Assembly: GCA_017591395.1 (NCBI GenBank)
Contig: WEDG01001383.1
Coordinates: forward strand, 1 to 64,000
DNA: 64,000 bases
Direction of reading: 5' to 3'
DNA from: Schistocephalus solidus
Taxonomy: Eukaryota; Platyhelminthes; Cestoda; Diphyllobothriidea; Diphyllobothriidae
Shown in pieces: positions 44,890 to 57,000 of the stretch. How positions within the stretch are numbered: the first letter of the stretch is position 1; every line of letters starts with the position of its first letter. The notes under the pieces were generated by a model. That model was given only the letters and a program-made list of their open reading frames with translations. It had not been told where the DNA came from and searched no databases. A program made the translations under genes and the position numbers.

Positions 44890-45660
44890 ATTGTCTAAAA
44901 GGGGTCAAACACTCCAGGCTGCTAGAGTGAGCGGTTTTACCCGAGCAGCCCTAGGGGTATTCCGGAGGGTGTGATGGGGGGTCGAAAGAGGAGTTGTATG
45001 TATTGTTTAAATCTTTTTGACTGCATGAATTGCAGTCTGCAATCCAGGGTCTGTTACAGCTGTCGTGCGACCCAGCATTTATTTAGGGCACCTTTTCTAG
45101 CCCTCTCCACCGCGAGGGGGTAAACAGTGCTGTCCCTTAGTAGATCTGCTTAGTCATCCCAGGCGGCTATCGAACTCCACTATGGGCCACAATTTGGGTT
45201 AGTTAGAGAACGATTGATTTGCCTGTGACATGTACGTGATTGCTGTCGCGCCCGCCGTAGGCCCTTTTCGGCCATGGGGTAAGCGGGAAGGGTGATGGGA
45301 GAATGAGGCGGGAGAGGGATAAGGGGGAGAGGGTGGAGCGGGGAGGGCAGGGAAGAGAAGAGAGGGGGCAGGGAGCAGACATACCGGGTGTTTAGACACA
45401 CACATCACCAGAGACCCTCACCTGTTTTATGCCCACTGGTCGTGCCGGTTGACCGGGGTGTGGCCGTTGGGTGGAGCCCAGCTTCGAGGAGCCACAGGTT
45501 AGAAATGTGTACCAGTTAGAGGTGGTTTCAGAAGCATTCACCAGCTGCGCGAGACAGATAGAGTGACCTAATGCTACCTGTATGATGCACCGCCCTAACT
45601 AGTAACCACTGCATTCCTGCATCCCAGAATTCACATTATAATGAAGCCATTGCATCCTGA
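44890..45660 (-). repeat. LINE leader-like sequence, copy 3
   Basis: The 45380-45660 part matches 5706-6004 in landmarks and order. 45240-45380 is a purine-rich stretch on the plus strand (ggag/gggag repeats) that makes overlapping Pro/Leu-rich minus-strand frames without meaning. A module A-like gtcacgcctaggcgcc block lies further on at about 45860-45880. Confidence 0.45.
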
Positions 45661-46096
45661 CTCTCCGTCTCGGGACGAGGATCGAGGCATCTTGTGAATG
45701 GGCTTTCTATCAAGCCCCTGTTTTTAGGGCACCGTGGTAGTTCAGAAGCCAGTTAATTTGTTTATAATGCATTAGTAGCGCTAAGAATCATGGTACGGAC
45801 TGCCAAAATTCGACCTCACGCAGTCAACCATCTACCGTGTGGTTGGCGGCATATGCCGGCGCCTAGGCGTGACACCACCCCCACCCCCACATGTGAGGTA
45901 TTCACAAAAGGTGCGCAGCCCCGATTAGCAGATTCTGTACCCTCTGAATTTTAATGCAAATTACGCGAGATATTGGAGAAAGCCCAAACTTCAGTCGTGC
46001 TCAATTCTTAATGTAGAATAATAGCACGTTTCGACTCACACCTCAGCGCATCTTCATGTAGAAAATTGAACTTCTTGTCGAAAACTAATGTGAGGG

Positions 46097-46507
46097 TGTT
46101 CCGGAGATGGGATCCACAGTTGAGTGGTGGCCCAAGGCGGAAATGGCACGTGTTGACGCACGCCGAAATAGGCCAAGCCGGCAGAGAAAAATGTGCAGGC
46201 AACCAGGCCACTTCTCGGTATGCGCCGCTGCACGGAGCACGCGTCAAGCCCCCAGGCACGCGTGCGGCCCAAATTCGAGAAGTTTCCACCAGGGGTTTTA
46301 CAACGTGAGAAGCAACCAATAAATGGGAGCCACGTTGCAGGCTAGAAAGTCCCAGAACGCTCTCCGTCACGATTGGTCGGAATGTTCGAGAACCCCGAGA
46401 ACTAAATAAATAGACGATAGTTGATGAACTTGACGTCTGCTGTTTTCTGTCGACCCAGAATAAAGTATTTTGTTCCAGAAACCGGTTTTGCCTTCTCCTT
46501 TTTCACA
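46097..46507 (+). repeat. Left LTR of Gypsy element
   Basis: Starts tgttccggag and ends ttttcaca. Contains aataaagtattttg near 46460, a likely polyadenylation signal, and actaaataaatag upstream of it as a possible TATA-like stretch. Confidence 0.9.
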
Positions 46508-46508
46508 C

Positions 46509-46519
46509 TGGCGACGCAG
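46509..46519 (+). other. Primer-binding site
   Basis: tggcgacgcag begins one base after the left LTR, the place where a tRNA 3' end primes minus-strand synthesis. TGG is the complement of the tRNA CCA end. Confidence 0.7.
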
Positions 46520-47727
46520 ATGTCCGAACTTATGATAACTGCAGAACAAATGCAGCAGTTACTCGACGCACAACGGGCCAGTTTGGTGGCTCTGTTTTCA
46601 GAAATGCAAAAAAGTTGGACTCCGGCTGGGAAGAACAAACGCATAGAATTTGAAGACCAAATAACAGAATTAAATAACGATCCCGACGGTGGCGTCACTT
46701 TTGAAGTTTGGTACTGAAAATATGCACTTCTATTTGAATAGGAAGGCTCAAATTTGGAGGACAAGGAGAAGGTGAAAGTACTGCTTTTGAAGCTAGGCCA
46801 GCGCGAACATTAGCGGTTCATAAAGTTCATTTCGCCAAAGAAAACGGTAGATATTTCATTTGAGGAAACAGTTAAGAATTTGAAATCGTTGTTTAGTTTC
46901 TCAAAGTCCTTATTCAATCGACGTAACCAGTGTTTTAACATAGAACGGCAGCCTAACGGAACTATTGTGACCTGGCTGGCCGATTGAATGATGCCCGTCA
47001 TCAAGCAGACCTAGAACAAGCCACTATTCCGCAGATAAAGGCAATCATTTTTACTAAATCACTAACTCTGCCGGAGGATGCTGACGTCCGCACACGATTG
47101 CTCGCTCAGCTAGATCAGAAAGCCGAGATGACGGTGCAACAACTAGCAGAGGAGTGTGTCCGGACCATGAGTATCAAAAACGACACTAGGCTGATTGGTG
47201 ACGAAAACAGCCAACCTATGCGTGTTTTTGAAACGAAAGCGAGCAGACCGAAGGAGAACACTAGTTTTGCAAGGAGACCAAAGACGGCTTGTTGGCAGTG
47301 TGTCGGGTGGCATTTTGTGTCAAGTGGTCCATATCGCCCGAGAAGTTGTTACAAGTGTTCGCGGGTTGGTCGCAAAGCGACACACTGTCGCGCAAAACAA
47401 TCGAGTCCAGGAAAGAGATGTAATGTTAGTGCGCAGCGCGATTCCCAGGTGCTTAGTTGCAAAGACAGAAAATACCTGACGGTTAGTATTGATGGACAAC
47501 CTGCTAGGCTGCAGGTCGACACGGCTTCAGACCTCACGATAATCAGCATAGACATGTGGGAGGCTCTTGGGTCGCCTAAAATGAAACCAACAGCCGTTCG
47601 TGCCTGGACATCAAATAACAAACAAATGCAATTTGAGGGTTTTTTCCAGGCCACTAGAGTTTTCGAGGATAAAGCCTGTCTCACGATCTGCTTGGCAACA
47701 AGACCATTTGCACAGTTGGGTCTGTGA
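46520..47727 (+). pseudogene. Gypsy gag and protease, broken
   Basis: Gag opens at 46520 (MSELMITAEQMQQLLDAQ) and meets stops at 46715 and shortly after, then continues in 46984-47727. Two zinc knuckles are recognisable but damaged: in CWQCVGWHFVSSG the last Cys is Gly, and in CYKCSRVGRKATHC the His is Arg. The protease follows with LQVDTASDLTII, where the usual D-T-G-S/A active-site Gly is Ala. Both changes would be expected to impair RNA binding and cleavage, in keeping with neutral decay. Confidence 0.8.
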
Positions 47728-47779
47728 AGTCGACCATTCCAAAAGATATGCTGTGCTGTAAACATTACGGAAGAGGACC

Positions 47780-49020
47780 TGAGGAAAAAATATGCCGAAC
47801 GCAGGGAGATGTCAGTCAGAACGTGCACAAAAACTACAGTTAGTTTGAGGGTGAAGCCAGGGAAGAAGCCAGTATTCAGACAGAGTCGACGCGTTCCATT
47901 TGCAGTACAATCAGCGATTGAGGAAGAACTGGAACGTTTACAGCAGAAAGGCATTATATGCCCCACAAACTATTCAGCGTGGGTAGCCCCGATAGTGGCG
48001 GTAAAGAAGTCTAACGGGAGGATAAGGTTGTGCGCAGATTATTCAACTGGATTGAATGAGGTCCTGCCGACTGTAGAACACATTTTTGCGACGGTGAATG
48101 GAGGAAAAGTTTTCGCAAGGATTGCACTTTCTAAGGCATATCTACAGCTACCGGTTGATGAGGCCGCGCAGGAGATGTTGACAATTAATACACATAAGGG
48201 TCTATTCAAATATACTCGTCTCAACTATGGCGTCAACACGGCACCCAGTATATTCCAGCAGCTTATGGACACCATGCTTACAAATATCCCTGGGACTGTT
48301 GCTTACTTGGATGACATTTGGGTCGTCGATCGTACAGACGAGGAGATGCTTCAGTGACTCGATAAGGTCATGGAAAATCTTATTGATTATGGCCTGAAAA
48401 TAAACTTGGAGAAGAGCGAGTTCCTTCGAAAAAAATCCACTACTTGGGATTTGTGGTAAGCGAGGCAGGATGCTCACCAGATCCAGAGAGAGTTGCAGCC
48501 TTTAATAATGTGAAGGTGCCAAAGAATGTGCGCGAGCTACAATCATTTATGGGCTACTACTTGCCATTTATTGCAGGGTTGCACACCTTAAGGCCGCCTT
48601 TGAACCGACTGCTTTGCAAAGATGCAAAATTTGACTGGTCTGCAGACTGTCAGGAAGCGTTTGACAGTATCAAGCCGAAGATTACTGAGTCAACTGTGCT
48701 CTCACATTTCGAAGCCGATAAAGAAACTATTGTCCAGGCGGATGCATCTGAGTACGGGTTAGGCGGCGTTCTCCTTCAGAAAGATTCGGACGGAAAAATC
48801 TTGCCCTTAAGGCATGTCGCCAGAGCACTCACAAAGGTAGAAAGAAACTACAGTCAAATCGAGAAAGAGGCACTGGCGATAATCTTTGCAGTATAGAAAT
48901 GTCATCAGTTCATTTACGGTAGACATTTCGTCCTCCACACAGATCATCAGCTACTAAAGTGTTTGTTGGGCACAAATCATGGCATGCCCCAGTACGCGGC
49001 GAAAAGGATACAACGGTGAA
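47780..49020 (+). pseudogene. Gypsy reverse transcriptase and RNase H, broken
   Basis: The RT starts with a VPFAVQSAIEEELERL approach region, then IRLCADYSTG and AYLDDIWVV (catalytic Y-L-D-D, 48304-48315). A stop at 48355 and a frameshift near 48430 precede YLGFVVSEAG-type sequence. RNase H shows ETIVQADASEYGLGGVLL near 48725-48780 and a VLHTDHQLLK motif near 48935-48960. Further stops fall at 48894 and 49018. RT copies element RNA; RNase H removes it. Confidence 0.85.
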
Positions 49021-49031
49021 GTAACATCCTC

Positions 49032-50282
49032 TTGAGTTATGACTTCACAATTCAGTACGTGCCCACTCAGAAGTTCGGGGCTCCAGATGCTTTATCACGA
49101 CTGAGCGTAAGCGACGAAAATCCGGAAGACATGGTGATCGCAAGCAATTTGATACAAGACGACGCAGAATTGAGAGGCGTCATACGGCAGGTTTCCCTCA
49201 CAGCCGAAAATATCAGAGCAACCACCACAGCAGACCCACTATTACGCCAGGTAAAGGAGTTTATTCGGAACGGTTGGCCAAATGAAGATAAGGTTCACCC
49301 AGCTTTAAGGCCATTTAGGAACCGGAAGGGGCAGTTGTACATCACCGAAGAATGTATACTGTATGATGGTAGAGTGGTGATTCAAGCCAAACATCAGCAA
49401 CCAGTTTTACGTGAGCTTCACGCTGAACATAAGGGTATGACTCGTATGAATCAACTGGCCCGAAGGTACGTATCTTGGCCAGGAATTGATAACGATTTTG
49501 AATCTTTCGTTCGAAGTTGCGGTCCGTGTGGACGTTTCGCTAAGAATCCACCAAAAGTACCACCCGTGCTATGGCCGGAGGTGACTAGAGTCCATATGAA
49601 TTTCGCTGGACCATTTTTTTAAAAACGCATGTTTCTAGTAGTCGTCGACGCATGGTCAAAGTGGGTAGAATTTTTTGATGTCGCGGCAGCCACTGCTGAG
49701 GTCACCCTCAAAAAGACGGAAGAATTTATCTCCAGATATGGCATCCCCACAGAGATTGTGAAAGATAACGGCTCCCAGTTTTTGTCATCAGTGTTCCGAC
49801 AGTTGTGCCAGAAATGGGGAATCTGGCATGTGACGTCACCACCATTTACTCCCCAATCGAACGGTCGAGCAGAACGTTTTTTGACACCTTCAAGAGAGCT
49901 ATGAGAAAGATGTGGAAGGCAGAGTCTAAAATTGACTACCTCAACACGTTCCTTCTGGCCTACAGAACAACCCAAAAATGAGATTGGTGGTCAAACACCA
50001 GCCGAACGTTTTCTGGGCAGACAACCTGATGTACGACTACACTACCTAAAACCTGAGGTTCGAGTTTCCCATAAGCCAAAGGACTATTTTCAGGAGGAAT
50101 AAGAGGTGTTTGCCCGAATTTATAACCCTGGCGAGAAACTGTGGGTAGAGGGCATTGTCAGAAAGTCGAAAGGCGTTGTCTTTGAGGTGGAAACGGCAAC
50201 AGGGATAATTAAAAGACATGGGAACCAGCTTAGACGGAGGTTCACCACGGATGACCAAATTGCCCTCGATTTGCTATTTGTG
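49032..50282 (+). pseudogene. Gypsy integrase, broken
   Basis: The H2C2 zinc-binding domain is intact in outline (LHAEHKGMTRM to CGPCGRFAK, about 49410-49540). The catalytic core shows all three acidic positions: VVVDAWSKW, IVKDNGSQFLS and SNGRAERF. An in-frame stop sits at 49620, frameshifts at T and A runs near 49882 and 49972, and a stop at 50101. The C-terminal part reads RHGNQLRRRFTTDDQIALDL and resumes after the SINE-like insertion with FEDPAPEEETRPIPPP and KKLIVDPKKKRYE up to the purine tract. Confidence 0.85.
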
Positions 50283-50284
50283 TG

Positions 50285-50537
50285 AAAGAGAGAGAGAGAG
50301 AGAGAGAGCTAAGCTTTATTTTGAAACTGAAATTCCGAAAATTTCAGCAAAGAGGTCCTCCATTCACCGTGAAGAATCATCCTTGAATGCGCATCAAAAT
50401 ATCGATAAATTTGGACTTCCTTCAAAATTTTGCCAGCGTCCTGCGCTGATGACCTCATTTTTGTTTGAATAAAAGATAAGAGGATTCACATGCGAATGGA
50501 GAGCAGAAAAGATGGCGGCTCGATTTCAAAAGCCCAC
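50285..50537 (-). mobile_element. SINE-like element nested in Gypsy pol
   Basis: Starts on the minus strand with gggcttttgaaatcgagccgcc and ends with ttcaaaataaagcttagc and a TC microsatellite (GA on plus, 50285-50308). The same two ends bound 23297-23665. The Gypsy protein resumes directly at 50538, so this insertion is younger than the Gypsy copy. Confidence 0.7.
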
Positions 50538-50669
50538 TTTTGAGGACCCTGCCCCCGAAGAAGAAACAAGGCCGATACCACCTCCCGTCCGCAAGAGTCA
50601 TAGAAAAACACAGCCACCAAAAAAACTCATTGTGGACCCGAAGAAGAAACGATATGAGGTCCACCTTTC

Positions 50670-50681
50670 AAAAGCGGGAGG
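50670..50681 (+). other. Polypurine tract
   Basis: aaaagcgggagg directly before the right LTR, the usual plus-strand primer of LTR retrotransposons. Confidence 0.75.
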
Positions 50682-51092
50682 TGTTACGGAGACGGGATCC
50701 ACAGTTGAGTTATGGCCCAAGGTGGAAATGGCACGTATTGACGCACGCCGAAATAGGCCAAGCCGGCTGAGAAAAATGCGCAGGCAACCAGGCCACTAAT
50801 CGGTATGCGTCGCTGCACGGAGCACGCGTCAAGCCCCCAGGCACGCGTGAGGCCCAAATTCGAGAAGTTTCCACCAGGGGCTTTACAACGTGAGAAACGA
50901 CCAATCAATGCGAGCCACGTTGCAGGCCAGAAAGTTCCAGAATGCTCTCCATCACCATTGGTCGGAATGTTCGAGAACCCCGAGAACTAAATAAATAGAT
51001 GATAGTTGATGAACTTGATGTCTGCTGTTTTCTGTCGACCCAGAATAAAGTATTTTGTTCCAGAAACCGGCTTTGCCTTCTCCTCTATCACA
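50682..51092 (+). repeat. Right LTR of Gypsy element
   Basis: Starts tgttacggag and ends tctatcaca; 411 bases, equal to the left LTR, with substitutions only. Confidence 0.9.
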
Positions 51093-51436
51093 CCCGTCGG
51101 GATATAACAGAGAGGATGGAAAAAAGGCTCCGTTTTTCAAACACCGTTAAACAGGAGCATTTCCAATCTTTACGGACTGCAGCTCAAGAACAAGACCATT
51201 TTTACCACGAAAACCTACCTTATAAGCTGGTATTTGATCGAAATGACGATGTGAGTACCCAGAGGGGTAGACATGCCAAATGCGAGATTTTTTTTTAAAA
51301 ATGGGCCGTTGGGTAGGACAGTCGACATATTTATATGTACACACCAGAAAACTGCTTAGCACTGAAACAGTTGTACGAGCCATTACCATTCTGTACAGCA
51401 AAGGTCCGAATCGCATTTTAGTTGTGATTTAGTAAA

Positions 51437-51725
51437 AAGAGCCACGGGTCTCGATGTTTAGCACGTTGAACTTCTGATCAGAGTGTTTTTTGTTCAAGCT
51501 TCAGTTGGGTCACCACTTGGGGTTGTGTAGGTCTGACTGGTGACGTATAATAAGCCAGAAATGGCCATTCCAGTTTCCGTTGTCTTTTCGGCACTATTCA
51601 GTTGCGTTTACTACTACTAGTCAGTGTGTGGTTGCTGGCGGGGTCAAAAGGTGAGCCTCAAAGCAAAACAGGACGAGTGAGTTCAATTAGCGATCATTGA
51701 GCTTTCTTCAACGAATCTGTCAAGC
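51437..51725 (+). mobile_element. tRNA-derived SINE, copy 3
   Basis: Head with acgttgaacttctgat and a B-box-like tgttcaagctt, then ataataagccagaaatggccattcc, tttactactactag and gtgagcctcaaagcaaaacagg. The body matches 22243-22515 over about 250 bases. Confidence 0.7.
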
Positions 51726-51814
51726 TATCCATATCCGTTACTACATATCCTCATGCGCGGAGAGATTCAGTTAGTAATATCTCACGTGCACAGCGTCTAG
51801 TATTAAAGGCAAAA

Positions 51815-51975
51815 GAATAGTTGGCGCGTTGGATGTCTACCCAACAGGTTGCGAGCTCAAGCCTCGGGTGATGCACCATCTTGGGTGGTGTATGTTTGGC
51901 TGATGAAAACTAATAAGTCAGAGATGGCCATTCCAGTCTTCGTTGTCTTTATCAGCATTTTGAAACCTGTTTTTA
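51815..51975 (+). mobile_element. tRNA-derived SINE, copy 4, truncated
   Basis: Keeps gcgcgttggatgtct, gcgagctcaagcctcgggtgatg (B box), tggctgatgaaaactaataag and agagatggccattccagtc, then stops matching near 51975. Confidence 0.65.
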
Positions 51976-51979
51976 ATAG

Positions 51980-54900
51980 CTTGACAGAGCCTGATTAATG
52001 AAGGTCCAATTATCACTTCCATGCATTATGGGAATGGGGTCAAACCAGGTTGTTTGACCTTCTCCTCAGCGTTTCCAGGTGGACAGTGGCGTCTGATAGA
52101 GGGCAGCAATACTGAACTCATGAGGCGCCCGATGAAGTGTTTTCTCAAACAACCCACATCCCCGATGTGAACCAGTAAAAATGCGATAGGTGAGGGAAAC
52201 ACAAGAGGATTGAGGAACCGGGTCTGTTGACGTAGGGCTGTTGCTGGTTTGCGTAACACACCGATACAGAAGCTTTCAAATCCACTCTGCCTCAAAAATC
52301 TTCAAATAAATGTAACAGATGTATAACACGGGCGATCTGTAAGGGATGCTGGAACTCTGAACACTGACTAGCATTTCCCTACTGAAATTTAAAGACAAAG
52401 CAGCAAGAGGTCAAGTTCTGAAGCTTCGACAATTTTATACTGGGAAATTTTCGCGCATAGCGTGATTTGTCAGTGAAAGAAGCGATACAGGTGATTGCTA
52501 GAACGCCAAATTTGCTCATCTACTATTTCTCATTTGCTATTCATTCCATCAACAGTGTCAGAATCAGGGAAAAAGAAGTGGTTTGTCACTGTTACATTAG
52601 AGGTTACAGAAAATCATAATTGCTAATTAACCCTCAAGCGGGTCACGCACACTGCTGGCATGTGAATAAATCATCGCGTCAACTGCGGATACCCACGATA
52701 TGACCTCAACAAAAGATGATTCAAAAGTGACACGCTACTCAATAACCTTGTGATGAACTCTTACGGAAGTGCATCCACGCTGTCTTTCGATCTCTCATTT
52801 GGGCTCGGCTGATAAATGCAAACAAGAAGGCCACAGGTTCGTCGAATAAAATTCTCTCCCTTTTATTGATTCATTCTGCCCTCCAGTAATTGCTAATAAA
52901 TAAACGTTCATCTTAAACCGCATTTAGCGTACCAGCTCTGCAACTGCAGTTGGGTAGCCTAAAAGACACCTATGAGGCTTCTTAAGGTCCCACGCAGTGT
53001 CTTCCATTTGTATGGAATGGCCTCTGAGAGACAAACACTGCCTGACAGATTCGATGTATATTTGGGTCTTATTACAGTTTCCTGCCCCAAAAAAGACATT
53101 TTAATCGGACATATTCGGTTATTTTCTGGAAAACAACTTTAATTATTTGAGAATGATATGCATGCATCCATCCTGCTTAGACAAAGCAATGCGAGTGACA
53201 TCTTTCTGCCTTTTTTGCACAATCACTAACTGTCAATGATGGATTAATGCTGCTGACGAAGGTATTTCGGGCTTACCGTACCTCATCAACTAGTAAAACC
53301 CATGCCCTCTTGATACACGCGCTTCATAAGCGATTTGAGAATATCATGTTGGCTCGTAGTATGTTGTCTGTGATCGTAAAAAGTCAGCTGTATGCGGTGT
53401 GGCTGCACCAATCTCTTCTGAATGCGCGACGGAATACCTAGAATTCTGGCAGCCACAAAAAAGGCAGTTGAAGTACCACTAGCTGATGACGGCGAACAAG
53501 CCAGGAAGGAGCATTTCCTCATGGCTTTGCCTCTGTTGGTAATACTTTTCTAATCCTGATTGCTCGTCTCCCGGCAAGCACCTGTACGTACTGCATATCC
53601 GTAGCCCAGTAAAAGAACAAAAAAGGCAAAATAAAAACTTACAAATCAGGATGCTTTGGTTCCTGTTACGCCTCCGTGCCTATGCTCAGAGAGTCCACTC
53701 TCAAAGGAGGTTTAAAAGAGCAAATTATCTCATATACTTTGAATGGCTTTTCGATTGTACCGTTTCCAATTAAGTATTTAATTTGATCGAAGATTAAGCT
53801 CGAAACGCCGAAAAACTAAGACTGCGAATATCTGCCAGGTAATCTAAGAAACTAACAGTTGCTTCCGCGTCCTGTATACAAACAAATGGGTTTTAGAAAA
53901 TCCCTTAGTACCTATCCGTGAGACTCTTGAGTATGGAACCGTAGTCGCTTATCAACGGTCTGAAATTCCAGAGCGCATTTAAGCGTCCGACTGCACATTC
54001 CTTCGAGGGGTACGCAGATATATGTCAAGCTGCATTTTTTATCCCGTAAAAAAGTCATCGAGAACTTCGCACAGCTGGGATTAAAGTGAAATCTAGGATC
54101 AGTCGACAGGGTTTAGTCTATGTTCAACAAACTACCGATTGATGTGATTGACGTTTGTGCAAAACCATCGCTCATGTACAAATTAAAAAGAATAATAATC
54201 GTAAGGCATTCGGGATCGGATAAAATCACTACCTTGCTCCCAAGTGGCCTGACTTGCGATCGAAGATGTGAAAAGCGAAGGCCCTACATTAAGGTGCAAA
54301 TCCTACGGAGATAAACGAAGAATAGGTCTTCTTGAAGGCCTGTGTCCCTATCTTCCGGTTGTTGAAAGCAAAAGTTTCCACAATCATCATACGTACGTAG
54401 CCACCTCCGTTACTGAGCACTAAATATAAAGTAAGCAACTTTTCCTAGTTTTGAATGACCCGCATGAGGAAGTGGGCAAATTAACCCGTATTCTGCAGGT
54501 AGTCAGTATTAAGTAGTATTCAATCCTTACTGAGGAATCATAGGAAGTTGTATTTAACCCCTGCAATGAATATCTACGCAGAAAGGTGAAATTTCTATTA
54601 TAAACTAAAACGTGAAATGGAAAAGTGTTCAATTTTTCAAGTCAGCCTTGAATGGAGGGCAGTAACACTGAGCTCCTGAGGCACACGACGACCAATGTGA
54701 TCAAAACACCAGTTGTCTTTCTTGGATAGTTAGAGATACTTTCGCAATCTTGTAGCAACGAGTGCAGAATGGCTCTTTGGAGACGAGGTCAGTGTACATT
54801 ATGAGATGCTTGGCCCTCAGACAGTGGTGGACAAAAATCTTCATTTGGCACCAATTAGCTTATAAATCACTAGCTAATAACCAAGAAGTAATATTTTTTT

Positions 54901-55930
54901 CTAAAACCGTCAAAGCAAAAAACTGCTCTATGAAAGGTTACATAGCTAAAGCCAAGAGTAGAGTATAACGCTATAATACAACGAGAAATTTATAAAAAAC
55001 AATAACAAATACCATGTAATAGTACTGGCTGGTGGTTCGTTTGCGTGTAAAACGGCTGGACGTCAGGTTAACATATACTATTTTATGGTAAGTAGGGGCT
55101 CACCAATCAGCTAAAGGAGTCACTCCTCCCGTTGTGCCTTTGGGCTCACGCTCGAACCCCACCAGTAGCCACACAGTGTCTAGGGATATAGACAGAATAA
55201 AATGACCAACTAGTCTGTTTATATTGCAAATGTTTCTCAATTTTTAAACTTAGCAATAGATAACTTTAGATCATTTACATAGGCCATTAAGAATGCTGAT
55301 ACTTAAAAAAATCGATAAAGAAAGTCAGGTGGCGAGCATATGCTTTCTTTCGATAAGTTTTTGTTGCACCGGTATAGTTATATGCGAGCGTGGTACAAGT
55401 TTAAAAAACATGCGATCAGTCATATTCGTCTATTCATACAAGTGTAGTGTGTAAATAGTGGGGAAGGGTGATAACAGATAGTGTAGTAGGCGACAGTGAG
55501 GGTTAGGTAAGGGCAATAAAAGCGAAGGCGAGGAAAGAGACGGCACAGGGCAATGCATGCAGCGAAACGAATATAAGTTATGCTAAGCCCGGAGCTTGTA
55601 AGAGGTTCTTTTATGCGCAGAATACGGGTTTCGACAACCAGATCGCAGTCGCTTCTAGTCCTACTAGTAGACGCTGACCCAGCGGCTTGGGATAATTTGG
55701 GAGCACCTTGTAAATCACACAAAAGCTTCATTAGGGTCATTATGTTAGGCCCAGAATCAACAGAGTGTGAGTATAGTGCTGTTTAGGCTCTTAACATCGT
55801 CCTTTCTCAGCCATGTTGGGAGAAATTTCCTTATTCTTTTGAATAGTCGCTGACTAGTTCAATCAATATAACCAACTCCCAGGAACAATTAAATGAGTAA
55901 ATGCACGTGCAGAAAGTTTGACCTAGCCAC
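51980..55930. other. No gene recognised; short repeat pieces
   Basis: A gagggcagyaayactgarctc piece is shared between about 52100-52130 and 54655-54690. A piece resembling the 63294 inverted repeat (ggtggcgagcatatgctttc) lies at 55330-55349. Reading frames are short or overlapping and unrecognised. Confidence 0.3.
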
Positions 55931-55931
55931 T

Positions 55932-57000
55932 TTAACTTACTTTCCTCATGTTAAAACAGGGTTGGTTGAGAATAATATTCGATTCCATTTGCGGTGGCTT
56001 TATTAAGTTGTTTTGAGCGCACAGAACCGGTTTGCATAGCCTGATTGCAGCCGCTTCTGCCGCAGCAAACAGACGCTGTCCAAGGAATTTCGAAAAGGTT
56101 GAGGGGACCTTGTAAATTACCTTGAAGGCCTTTCTGGCATCTACACGATGGTCTATGTCTACTACATGCGCGAGGATATAACTATTTATGTTATTTATCT
56201 GCCCCTTTCCTAACCATGTGGAAAGTGTTCTCGTACTCTTTTGGACAAACGCCGGCTCGTGTGACCAATATATTCTGCCCCACAGGAGCAGGTGAAAGAA
56301 CAAATACACATTGAGGTGGTCTGGACTGGCAGTTTGTCCTTGCTCCCTCCGTATAGGATTGAAGTAGTCGAGAACCGTTCATGGGCATCGGCTGCTGGAC
56401 AGGTGCTTGACACAGCTTGGCTGAGGCGCCTTCGTAAGAGTTAACTGGCTGCAATTTCTCGCTTACCGCTAGCACCGGCGGCTTTGGTTGTCTTTCGGTC
56501 ATATTTTTAGTAATAAATCGATCTGGATGTCCATTCATTCGAAAAGTGTTTTCTAAAGATCTTCATCAATACTATCGGCCGAGCGCGTCCTTTTCGCCCT
56601 TTGTATCAGACAGCGCACTAAATTACGCTTAAAATACTATGGTACAAAACTTAAGTGGGTGTATTGTCCGGACCATGTCTTCTTACGATAGAAACTACGT
56701 CGAATTCTCCCGTCAGGCCTTCTACCCAGAAGAACGTCCAGGAAAGGGAGCGATTCGGATTGTTCCTCTTCCGGTGTTAATTTGATTGATGGGTGTGCCT
56801 GATTTATGATATCCATTACAGCTGAAATGTCCGTTTGCTCAGATGCAACCGCAAAAGTATCACCCATGTAGATCCCATAATATTTTAGACGGTTTATCTG
56901 CGGAAGAAGTAGTCTTGCGTCATTCGTAGAATCGATCGACCATCTTTCATACGGCGTTGCATGCAGAAACTAGACAGGCACTATTTTGGATCCATTAGAG
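55932..57000 (-). mobile_element. Penelope-like element with GIY-YIG domain, broken
   Basis: Minus-strand frames give, in order, the end of the reverse transcriptase (IYMGDTFAVASEQTDI, where the usual Y-V-D-D has become M-G-D), LPFLDVLLGRRPDGRIRRSF, YRKKTWSGQY, KRNLVRCLIQRAKR, a spacer, and the start of a GIY-YIG nuclease domain: CSCGAEYIGHTSRRLSKRVR (56210-56290), then further nuclease sequence (HVVDIDHRVDARKAFKVIYK) at 55932-56309. Penelope-like elements pair a telomerase-like reverse transcriptase with this nuclease. Frame changes at several places make it inactive. The 5' part of the reverse transcriptase is absent. Confidence 0.8.

Larger units (their letters stand above)
46097..51092 (+). 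mobile_element. Ty3/Gypsy LTR retrotransposon, inactive
   Basis: Two LTRs of exactly 411 bases flank gag, protease, reverse transcriptase, RNase H and integrase in Ty3/Gypsy order. A primer-binding site (tggcgacgcag, 46509-46519) lies one base after the left LTR and a purine tract (aaaagcgggagg, 50670-50681) just before the right one. The LTRs differ at about 27 positions by hand count, near 6.6 percent. No matching target-site duplication is seen (gaggg before, cccgt after). At least six stops and three frameshifts break the coding part, and a SINE-like element is inserted at 50285-50537. The primer site and Pol style suggest the Mag/K02A2.6-like side of the family; this is tentative. Confidence 0.9.

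Noticed and set aside
45180..45408. Pro/Leu-rich minus-strand frames
   Set aside because: Produced by a purine-rich simple sequence; open in more than one frame with the same composition.
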